NCBI GenBank assembly: GCA_016838945.1
Contig: JADLKP010000062.1
Span: forward strand, 1-10,138
Direction of reading: 5' to 3'
Origin: Methanobrevibacter sp.
GTDB lineage: Archaea > Methanobacteriota > Methanobacteria > Methanobacteriales > Methanobacteriaceae
Length of the DNA stretch: 10,138 nt
The notes under the pieces are model-generated. The model did not search any database. It was not told the origin of the DNA and was given only the letters and a program-made list of their open reading frames with translations. A program made the position numbers and the translations under genes. Positions 1 through 5,557 of the stretch are shown here, piece after piece. Numbering within the stretch: the stretch's first letter is position 1; each line of letters begins with the position of its first letter.

Positions 1-61
1 TTATATTATTTATTAGTCTAAATACGAACTATCTTAATTGTCCAAAAAAATAAGAAGATAA

Positions 62-76
62 ATGGTTTTTAACCAA
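62..76 (-). terminator. Possible terminator of the Ig/peptidase gene
   Basis: A 5-bp hairpin (TGGTT, 3-nt loop, AACCA, 63-75) overlaps the stop codon. On the minus strand it is followed by a T-rich run reaching about position 44. The stem is short, so this is only a candidate. Confidence 0.3.
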
Positions 77-1514
77 ATATCTTATCAATAGCTTGAGTTA
101 ATATTTTAGCTCTCTTATCGGTTTGAGACTTTTTCTCATAGCTCCATGTTTCAAAGACAAATGTAGGAGTTCCTGCCTTAATTAAAGGTAAATGTATATA
201 AGGGGGACTTGTCTGTGTTGGAGGTGACCAATATAACATCTTGGAGTTATTCTCTATTGATTTAATTGTTTTAATGGTCTTTTTAGCCAATTTCATTGAA
301 GGTTGATGTTGATTCTTTGGAACATGAATGAAATAAGTTTTCTTATATGTTATTCCTGAAGTTGAATGAATATCAACCACCAAATTGAATTTTTGCTTTT
401 TAGCATGTGGAACTATATAATTCTTAGCTAATTTCTGACCTCTCATTCTTAATGTGGAATATGACCCTTTCTTGTTGGTTAAGACAATTCTATAAATATA
501 ATATTTATATTTCATATTCACTTTGTTTTTCATTAGTTTATAGAGAGAATCATGTATTTGATGTTCCATTGAATGGAGCCCAACAACATAAGCTATTCTA
601 ACCTTTGAGCTGCGATTTCCTATTGTGCTTAGGAAATAGACTTTTCCATAGCTGGTTTTTCCTATGAGTTTGCAATTTAAGACATTGATCTTTGTCTTTT
701 TGCTTGCTGGTATGTAATTGCCTTTACCAGCATAATTGATGGTTACATCATATATTTTAGAGCTTTTGTTTAATTTTAGCTTAGCCAAACCTTCACTGTT
801 GGTAGTTCTTGTATAGGTTTTTCCATCTATGGTTATGGTTATATTCTGTTTAGCTATTGCCTTTCCTGCAGTTGATTTCAAATAAATCTTCATTTGCTGG
901 TTTTTGATAACACCTGTTTCTGCAATAGTCAATTTGGTATAAACTGGTTTTGCAATAACTCTCAGATTCAATGTTTTGGAAGCTGATTTGTATATTGAAT
1001 CCCCATCGAATCTGATGTTTATCTTATATGTCTTTGCAGCTTCAGTAATATTGAATTTGGCTATTCCTTTACTGTTGGTTGTTGCAGAAAGTGTTTTGCC
1101 GTTAATGGTAAGGTTGATCTTTTTCTTTGCGATTAGATTTTTATTGCTGTCCTTTAATGTAACATTTAAAAACTTGTTTTTTATGACATAATCTGCAGAG
1201 CTGATGGAAGTCTTTTCCAATATTATTGGCTCAACAGGGGTTTCCGGTTCTACTGGAGTTTCTGGTTCTGTAGGGGTTTCAGGCTCCACAGGAGTTTCTG
1301 TTTCATTTCCAGTATTGTCTGTTGGACTATCAGATGAATTCCCCTCATTATTTTCCCCATTATAGATTTCATCTATTCCAGAGCCATCAGATAATATTTC
1401 TTCTGAAATGATATCTGTCCCTTGATCCATTTCGCTTGCAGAAATAAAGTTAATGTTTATGATAATTAAAAACATTAAAGCAATAAAAAAATATTTAAAC
1501 ATTCTTTTATTCAT
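69..1514 (-). CDS. Secreted Ig-like-domain protein with C-terminal M14-type zinc peptidase-like domain
   Basis: Predicted surface or secreted protein of 481 residues. Residues 1-26 form a signal peptide (MNKR, a hydrophobic core, then ASA). Residues 27-70 are acidic and Ser/Asn/Gly-rich, and 72-96 are a Thr-Pro-x-Glu repeat linker (PVEPET type). Two Ig-like beta-sandwich repeats follow (about 103-187 and 192-279); each holds an INGKT/IDGKT strand, a TTNSxG turn and a YxxxSxK end, as in Methanobrevibacter adhesin-like proteins. Residues 281-481 are not Ig-like: GLHSMEH gives an HxxE pair (H314, E317), DIHS gives a third ligand (H383), and VFETW (E455) fits the catalytic glutamate. This order is that of M14 carboxypeptidases and the AstE/AspA group. 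NKKG and RMRG (346-359) sit where M14 enzymes have substrate-binding Asn/Arg. The start is clear because a strong GGAGGGGG site lies 4 nt upstream. Secretion and the Ig-like repeats are well supported; the enzyme activity and its substrate (possibly a cell-wall peptide) are inferred. Confidence 0.8.
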   Translation of the reverse strand: MNKRMFKYFFIALMFLIIININFISASEMDQGTDIISEEILSDGSGIDEIYNGENNEGNSSDSPTDNTGNETETPVEPETPTEPETPVEPETPVEPIILEKTSISSADYVIKNKFLNVTLKDSNKNLIAKKKINLTINGKTLSATTNSKGIAKFNITEAAKTYKINIRFDGDSIYKSASKTLNLRVIAKPVYTKLTIAETGVIKNQQMKIYLKSTAGKAIAKQNITITIDGKTYTRTTNSEGLAKLKLNKSSKIYDVTINYAGKGNYIPASKKTKINVLNCKLIGKTSYGKVYFLSTIGNRSSKVRIAYVVGLHSMEHQIHDSLYKLMKNKVNMKYKYYIYRIVLTNKKGSYSTLRMRGQKLAKNYIVPHAKKQKFNLVVDIHSTSGITYKKTYFIHVPKNQHQPSMKLAKKTIKTIKSIENNSKMLYWSPPTQTSPPYIHLPLIKAGTPTFVFETWSYEKKSQTDKRAKILTQAIDKIFG

Positions 1515-1518
1515 TTAT

Positions 1519-1526
1519 CCCCCTCC
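1519..1526 (-). promoter_or_regulatory. Strong Shine-Dalgarno site of the Ig/peptidase gene
   Basis: On the minus strand GGAGGGGG lies 4 nt before the ATG. It is the strongest ribosome binding site in the window and fixes the start. CTCC at 1531-1534 is its inverted partner, so a 4-bp stem with a TAAC loop could cover part of the site. Confidence 0.75.
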
Positions 1527-1534
1527 GTTAGGAG

Positions 1535-1573
1535 TTTTTAATTATAATCGTTTTTAATTATAAGTATATATTA
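1535..1573 (-). promoter_or_regulatory. Promoter region of the Ig/peptidase gene, with a direct repeat
   Basis: A TATATA core with AT flanks (about 1565-1571) lies some 54 nt upstream of the ATG. An archaeal start site about 25 nt downstream of it would leave a leader of roughly 28 nt that includes the Shine-Dalgarno site. Between TATA and gene, the 13-bp sequence TTTTTAATTATAA occurs twice (1535-1547 and 1551-1563, 16-bp spacing). Confidence 0.45.
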
Positions 1574-1780
1574 ATTTCTAATTTTGATTGTTATAAATTT
1601 ATTGATATTTTTTTATTAGTTTTTAAGTTATAAATGGCATATATTTAGTTTATAGTATTTATTTTTTTAAAAAAGTGTAATTAACAGATAAAAAATGGTT
1701 ATTAAATCATATAAAAAGCATTAATAAAATAGATTAAAAAAATAGTTAAATAAATCAAGAATAATAAATAAAAAGAAAAA
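1574..1780. other. AT-rich non-coding stretch
   Basis: No reading frame of useful length, RNA gene or clear repeat is visible here. The stretch is almost only A and T, includes a TTTTTTAAAAAA palindrome near 1663-1674, and separates two minus-strand genes. Confidence 0.5.
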
Positions 1781-1797
1781 ATTAGCTATTTAGCTAA
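1761..1797 (-). terminator. Terminator after the 46-residue membrane protein gene
   Basis: A perfect 7-bp inverted repeat (TTAGCTA, 2-nt spacer, TAGCTAA; 1782-1797) lies 11 nt beyond the stop codon of the small minus-strand gene. Read on the minus strand it is followed by a T-rich tail (TTTTTTCTTTTTATTT). Its position supports the small frame as a real transcription unit. Confidence 0.5.
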
Positions 1798-1808
1798 AAA
1801 TATTAATT

Positions 1809-1949
1809 TTATTTTTCAGTTATATAGACATACAGAACGTATGCTATTGCTAAAACAACAATAATTGGTAGTAACCATGCAAATAATTTGATTAAAGCAG
1901 CCACTACTAATATAATTATGATATAAGTAATTAATTCATCGATTTCCAT
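1809..1949 (-). CDS. Small membrane protein, 46 residues, function unknown
   Basis: I do not recognise the family. The frame encodes 46 residues, starting MEIDELITYI and ending VYITEK. After a short acidic start it is almost wholly hydrophobic. One segment spans about residues 8-22 and another about 24-43, with K21 and a tryptophan (W25) between them and charged residues only at the ends. It could be one long or two short membrane helices. Support for a real gene comes from the amino-acid pattern (Ile/Leu/Val/Ala runs with charged caps), the hairpin plus T-tract just after the stop, and a TATA-like AT stretch (TTTAAATA) about 24-32 nt before the ATG. No Shine-Dalgarno site is visible, so it might be translated from a very short leader. 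It is set apart from both neighbours by AT-rich DNA. A chance hydrophobic frame cannot be excluded. Confidence 0.55.
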   Translation of the reverse strand: MEIDELITYIIIILVVAALIKLFAWLLPIIVVLAIAYVLYVYITEK

Positions 1950-2022
1950 AATTTTATTTTTCTTTTAATCATATTTAAATTTTATTTAAATGTTCATTTT
2001 TCAAATTTTCAAATCTATTAAA

Positions 2023-2111
2023 TTTATATATAATATTAAATATAAAATATATTATTATAATATATAATAATCTATTGATGAAAAATCAGTACATTATGAA
2101 TATTATATAAA
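2023..2111 (+). promoter_or_regulatory. Candidate promoter elements for guaAa
   Basis: Two archaeal TATA-like boxes precede guaAa: TTTATATATAA at 2023-2033 and TATATAAA at 2104-2111. The first would give a leader of roughly 85 nt. The second would put the start site only a few bases before the ATG at 2140, close to the GAGAGAT ribosome site. I cannot tell which is used. Confidence 0.4.
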
Positions 2112-2139
2112 TTTTATTCACATAGTTTTGAGAGATTTT

Positions 2140-2706
2140 ATGACAATTTTAGTTATTAATAATAAGGGTCAATACAACCATAGAATTCAAAGAAGTTTAC
2201 AATATCTGAATATTCCTTCTCAATTGGTTAGCAATGAGTTATCAATTGAAGAAATTGAGGGAAAAGATCCTATCGGTTTAATTTTAGGAGGGGGACCTTC
2301 AATTGATGGTGTTGGTAATGCTGCAGAGTATATTAGACACTTTGATATTCCAATTCTTGGTATTTGTTTAGGTCATCAATTAATAGCTAAAACATTCGGT
2401 GGGGAAGTCTCAACTTCAGACACTGAAAGTTATGCTCAGGTAAAAATTGATCTTTTAGATAATTCCAGTCTTTTCAAAGGTCTTGAATCTCCTCTAGAGG
2501 TTTGGAGTTCTCATAAGGATGAAGTTCATACACTTCCAGAGGAATTTGACATAATTGCAAGCTCTTCTCTTTGTGACATCGAAGCGATGAAGCATAAGGA
2601 AAAGGAGATTTATGGAATTCAATTTCATCCGGAAGTTCATCATACTCCTAAAGGTGAATTTATCTTTAAAAATTTTTATGAGATTTGTCAAAATTATAAA
2701 AAATAA
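2140..2706 (+). CDS. guaAa: GMP synthase, glutamine amidotransferase subunit (GuaAa)
   Basis: Class I glutamine amidotransferase that releases ammonia from glutamine for the amination of XMP to GMP. It works with the separate ATP-pyrophosphatase subunit encoded downstream; archaea commonly have the two halves as separate proteins. The protein has 188 residues, the usual size for the archaeal subunit. The catalytic triad is visible: C76 in the nucleophile elbow GICLGHQ, and H163 and E165 in QFHPEVHHT. The oxyanion-loop region LGGGPSIDG lies at 49-57. The ATG at 2140 is preferred over an in-frame TTG at 2128, because MTILVINNKGQYNHRI is the familiar amino end of this family and GAGAGAT lies just upstream of the ATG. 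It is the first gene of a three-gene plus-strand cluster ending with guaAb. Confidence 0.95.
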   Translation: MTILVINNKGQYNHRIQRSLQYLNIPSQLVSNELSIEEIEGKDPIGLILGGGPSIDGVGNAAEYIRHFDIPILGICLGHQLIAKTFGGEVSTSDTESYAQVKIDLLDNSSLFKGLESPLEVWSSHKDEVHTLPEEFDIIASSSLCDIEAMKHKEKEIYGIQFHPEVHHTPKGEFIFKNFYEICQNYKK

Positions 2707-2850
2707 TGTTTTTGACTATTAGTTAAAAATTATTTATTGCAATTCAAAATTGTCATATGAATAAAATGGGAATTAAGATGAGGACTTTAATAAAACAAAG
2801 GTTTTAGATTATTTTAATTTTTTTAATATTTTAAAAAGGGTTGATAAAAA

Positions 2851-3093
2851 ATGTTTGATAATATAGATGACTTCAAAAAGAAAGCAATGGACAACAAAGC
2901 TAACTTAAAATTCAAAAACATCAGCATTCCTATTGGTGACGGTGAACAAGATTTCAGGATTACCGGTATTGGGGAAAAAGCTATTAAAATTGAAAAATAT
3001 GTAAAATATGAAGATATTATGGATGCTGTAATGGATGGCAAAGACGAAGGTTTAGAAGCTATCATTATGGAATTCATCGAAGACTTCGAATAG
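2851..3093 (+). CDS. Small acidic protein between the GMP synthase genes, function unknown
   Basis: An 80-residue protein that I cannot assign to a named family. It starts MFDNIDDFKKKAMDNKANLK and is rich in Asp, Glu and Lys with a net acidic charge. Residues 21-51 look like beta strands (FKNISIPIGDG, FRITGIGEKAIKIEKYV), and the tail (about 53-80) looks helical and strongly acidic, ending EFIEDFE. There is no cysteine, signal peptide or membrane segment, so it is probably cytoplasmic. Codon use resembles its neighbours, and the frame is preceded by AAAAAGGGTTGAT as a plausible ribosome site. It lies 144 nt after guaAa and 80 nt before guaAb on the same strand. A role with GMP synthase is suggested only by position. 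A second reading is a free-standing housekeeping protein with its own promoter. Confidence 0.8.
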   Translation: MFDNIDDFKKKAMDNKANLKFKNISIPIGDGEQDFRITGIGEKAIKIEKYVKYEDIMDAVMDGKDEGLEAIIMEFIEDFE

Positions 3094-3124
3094 ATGGAAT
3101 AATATTTTTCTTTAATTTTCTTAA

Positions 3125-3136
3125 GAATATAAAAAT
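3125..3136 (+). promoter_or_regulatory. Possible internal promoter before guaAb
   Basis: GAATATAAAAAT resembles a TATA element about 40 nt before the guaAb ATG, which would give a leader of about 18 nt holding the AAAGGT ribosome site. A 10-bp palindrome, TTCTTAAGAA (3118-3127), overlaps its upstream edge. In DNA this AT-rich the match is weak evidence. Confidence 0.3.
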
Positions 3137-3173
3137 TTTTTAAAATTTACAATTATTTTTTAAAGGTATTTTT

Positions 3174-4100
3174 ATGTTAAGCCCAAAAGAATTTATTGAA
3201 GATGCTACTCGCAAAATCAAAGAGGAAATTGGTGATGAAAAAACAATCATAGCATTATCCGGTGGAGTTGACAGTTCTGTCTGTTCTGTTCTCACTCAAG
3301 AGGCTATCGGTGACAATTTAACAGCTATATTCGTTAACCATGGTTTGCTCAGAGAAGGAGAAGCTGAACAAGTTTGCAGTGTCTTCGAAGACAGATTAAA
3401 CTTCAAGTACGTTGATGCTTCTGATGAATTTTTATCTGAACTTGAAGGTGTGGATGATCCTGAAGAGAAAAGGAAAATCATCGGAAGAGTATTTATTGAA
3501 GTATTCGAAAGAGAAGCACAAGCAGTTGACGCTAAATACTTAGTTCAAGGTACTATTGCTCCTGATTGGATTGAAACTGAAGGTGAAATCAAAACTCACC
3601 ATAATATGGCATTGCCAAGCGGTATGGTTTTAAAAGTAGTTGAACCTGTTAGAGATTTATATAAGGATGAAGTAAGAGAAGTCGGTACTGAATTAGGTCT
3701 TCCAGATAGCATTGTACAAAGACAACCATTCCCCGGTCCAGGACTCGGTGTAAGAGTTGTTGGAGCTTTGACAAGAGATAACTTAGCAGTTTGTAGGGCT
3801 GCAGATGCAATTGTAAGAGAGGAAGTAGAAAAGGCTGGTTTAGATAAGGAATTATGGCAATACTTTGCTGTACTTACTGACACTAAAGTGACTGGTGTAA
3901 AAGGGGATGAAAGAGACTTCGGTTATCTCATTGTAATCAGATTGATTAGTTCTGTAGATGCAATGACTGCAACTGTCCCTGAAATGCCTTGGGATGTTAT
4001 CAGAACCATTTCCAGAAGAATCACTTCTGAAGTTTCTGAAGTTACCCACGTTGCTTTATCCATTAGTGATAAGCCACCTAGCACTATCGAATTCTGTTAA
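3174..4100 (+). CDS. guaAb: GMP synthase, ATP-pyrophosphatase (XMP-aminating) subunit (GuaAb)
   Basis: Activates XMP with ATP as an adenylyl intermediate and replaces it with ammonia supplied by GuaAa, giving GMP in the last step of guanine nucleotide synthesis. The protein has 308 residues, the typical length of the stand-alone archaeal subunit. The PP-loop SGGVDSS lies at 29-35, the FVNHGLLREGE block at 53-63, the QGTIAPDWIE block at 125-134, and the Gly/Pro-rich QPFPGPGLGVR XMP-binding segment at 184-194. The carboxy-terminal dimerisation domain ends with KPPSTIEFC. AAAGGT sits 7 nt before the ATG. The final residue is Cys where GMP synthases usually end in Glu (TIEWE or TIEFE), a small oddity. 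A strong hairpin terminator follows directly, so this is the end of the gua cluster. Confidence 0.96.
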   Translation: MLSPKEFIEDATRKIKEEIGDEKTIIALSGGVDSSVCSVLTQEAIGDNLTAIFVNHGLLREGEAEQVCSVFEDRLNFKYVDASDEFLSELEGVDDPEEKRKIIGRVFIEVFEREAQAVDAKYLVQGTIAPDWIETEGEIKTHHNMALPSGMVLKVVEPVRDLYKDEVREVGTELGLPDSIVQRQPFPGPGLGVRVVGALTRDNLAVCRAADAIVREEVEKAGLDKELWQYFAVLTDTKVTGVKGDERDFGYLIVIRLISSVDAMTATVPEMPWDVIRTISRRITSEVSEVTHVALSISDKPPSTIEFC

Positions 4101-4104
4101 TTTA

Positions 4105-4148
4105 AGTTAAATTAGTTTTTTTAAACTAATTTTAACTATTTTATTTTC
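4105..4148 (+). terminator. Terminator of the gua cluster
   Basis: An inverted repeat with arms at 4105-4118 and 4123-4137 (14 paired bases with one bulged base and a 4-nt loop) begins 5 nt after the guaAb stop. It is followed by ATTTTATTTTC. This is the clearest terminator in the window. Confidence 0.7.
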
Positions 4149-4218
4149 ATACATTATAAATCACTTAATTATTTAAATCACCATCATATTAATTATTTTA
4201 GCATTGCAGTATTATGAG

Positions 4219-4286
4219 ATTGTAGTATATAAAATTGTAGTATATAAAATTGTAGTATATAAAATTGTAGTATATAAAATTGTAGT
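4219..4286 (+). repeat. 15-bp tandem repeat carrying a TATA box in each unit
   Basis: Four identical copies of ATTGTAGTATATAAA fill 4219-4278, followed by a partial fifth copy, ATTGTAGT (4279-4286). A diverged copy, ATTGCAGTATTATGAG, lies just before (4203-4218). Each full unit holds TATATAAA, a good archaeal TATA box on the plus strand. The last box (4271-4278) is about 50 nt from the nre ATG, which fits a start site near 4300 and a leader of about 28 nt. The array therefore overlaps the likely nre promoter. Confidence 0.9.
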
Positions 4287-4328
4287 TATGAGAATTCAAT
4301 TATTGTTTAATTATTTATAGGTTTTATT

Positions 4329-5522
4329 ATGAGAACATCTAAGGCTACAAAGAATGCATATTTAGAGAAATTGACTGAAAAGATAAAGATGAATTCAGTT
4401 GATGTAGGAAAGGACTTAGATGGAAGTACGCCACCTTCTGTTTTTATAGGTCGATGGAGTTATCCTAAAGTGTATGCTGGGCCTATGATGGTTCCACAGC
4501 TTGGGGATACCTATATCATGGACTCTCCAGAGCAATGGATTTCAAATAATAAGACTCAAGAGGATATCATTGCTTACAGAATGAATCTTGTTCGTGGAAA
4601 GCAGCTGATTGAAATTAAGGATGTTGAAAATCCTTTTGTTGAAAAGCTTCAGGACATTTCACTTGCATCAAAATCAATTGACAGTGAGGCAACCTTTGGA
4701 TCAAAGCCTACTGGTGCAAGCTTCAACGAGGAGATCACTCCTCATGGTCCGAGTGCAATAATTGAAAAGTTTGACATCGATGCTGTAAGATGGGATAAGC
4801 AGCTTGAAAAGAGCTTTTATGACACAGACTTGAAGGCAAGGGATGCTGTGATGAATCTCCACAATAAGGATGTTCCATTTTCTGCTATGCAGAAGGCTTT
4901 CTCTGTTGGGGCATTTGGTCTTAAGAAAAACCGAAGGCTGGTTCCTACAAGATGGTCAATTACCGCTTGTGACAGTACAATTGCTGATGCCCTATTGAAG
5001 GAAGTGAGACATTATCCTATTATGGACTCACATAGGGTTTATGAGTTTTCAAGCTTGAACAATTATTATGCAATCATCCTGACTCCTACAGAATGGCAGT
5101 ATGAATGGTTTGAGGCATTCATTAAAGTTCTTGGTGGAGAGGAAATGATGTTTTCAGACTATGAAACCAATACAAACAAGACAGAGTACTCCTGTGTAGG
5201 AGGATGTTACTACTCAGCTAAAATGGCTGTCCTTGATCATTTAGCAAAACTTAAGCTTCAATCAGGTGTTATCATACTTAGGGAAGCTTATTCAGGATAT
5301 ATTCCCCTTGGAGTATTTAATGTAAGGGAAAACATCAAATTTGCTATGGGCGGTGAATATAAGGAGTTTGAATCATTGAAGGACTCTCTCGTATACTGTG
5401 GAACAAAATTGAAGATTCCAATCAGCAAATATGTCAAGCAAAGCAATCTGTTGAAGGAACTATTGCATTCAAAACAGACAACATTGGATAATTTCTTTAA
5501 GAAATCTCCGGATTTACAATAA
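4329..5522 (+). CDS. nreA: Nre-family archaeal DNA-repair protein with PCNA-interacting motif
   Basis: Member of the archaeal Nre family, which is linked to DNA repair and binds the sliding clamp PCNA. The amino-terminal Nre domain is marked by PPSVFIGRWSYPKVYAGPM (35-53) and the EDIIAYRMNLVRG block. The middle holds KAFSVGAFGLKKNRRLVPTRW, and the carboxy-terminal Nre domain holds CVGGCYYSAKMAVLDHL and LREAYSGYIPLGVFNVREN. At the end, QTTLDNFF (383-390) is a textbook PIP box (Q-x-x-L-x-x-F-F). An amino-terminal Cys-rich zinc-finger-like segment reported in some Nre proteins is not present. An in-frame stop (TAA, 4308-4310) lies 18 nt before the ATG, so no longer ATG start was missed. AGGT lies 6 nt upstream of the start. 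The gene follows the TATA-bearing tandem repeat and is 35 nt from the PLP-protein gene, probably in one operon. Biochemical activity of the family is poorly defined. Confidence 0.92.
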   Translation: MRTSKATKNAYLEKLTEKIKMNSVDVGKDLDGSTPPSVFIGRWSYPKVYAGPMMVPQLGDTYIMDSPEQWISNNKTQEDIIAYRMNLVRGKQLIEIKDVENPFVEKLQDISLASKSIDSEATFGSKPTGASFNEEITPHGPSAIIEKFDIDAVRWDKQLEKSFYDTDLKARDAVMNLHNKDVPFSAMQKAFSVGAFGLKKNRRLVPTRWSITACDSTIADALLKEVRHYPIMDSHRVYEFSSLNNYYAIILTPTEWQYEWFEAFIKVLGGEEMMFSDYETNTNKTEYSCVGGCYYSAKMAVLDHLAKLKLQSGVIILREAYSGYIPLGVFNVRENIKFAMGGEYKEFESLKDSLVYCGTKLKIPISKYVKQSNLLKELLHSKQTTLDNFFKKSPDLQ

Positions 5523-5557
5523 ATAGTTGCAATATCATTATTAGAATAGGTTAGAAT

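Noticed and set aside
1574..1780. RNA gene or riboswitch in the AT-rich gap
   Set aside because: There is no GC-rich island or stable long stem, which would be expected for structured RNA in such an AT-rich archaeon.
2128..2139. TTG start of guaAa four codons earlier
   Set aside because: The ATG at 2140 matches the known family amino end and has GAGAGAT at the right place; the extra four residues add nothing conserved.
2757..2807. 16-codon frame (MNKMGIKMRT...) before the small acidic gene, as a leader peptide
   Set aside because: It is too short to judge, has no regulatory codon run or attenuator hairpin after it, and shows no clear ribosome site.
2823..3077. 84-residue minus-strand frame opposite the small acidic gene
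   Set aside because: It mirrors the plus-strand gene, whose composition and ribosome site are better; no start signal is visible for the minus frame.
4219..4286. CRISPR array
   Set aside because: The 15-bp units are directly joined without unique spacers, so this is a simple tandem repeat.
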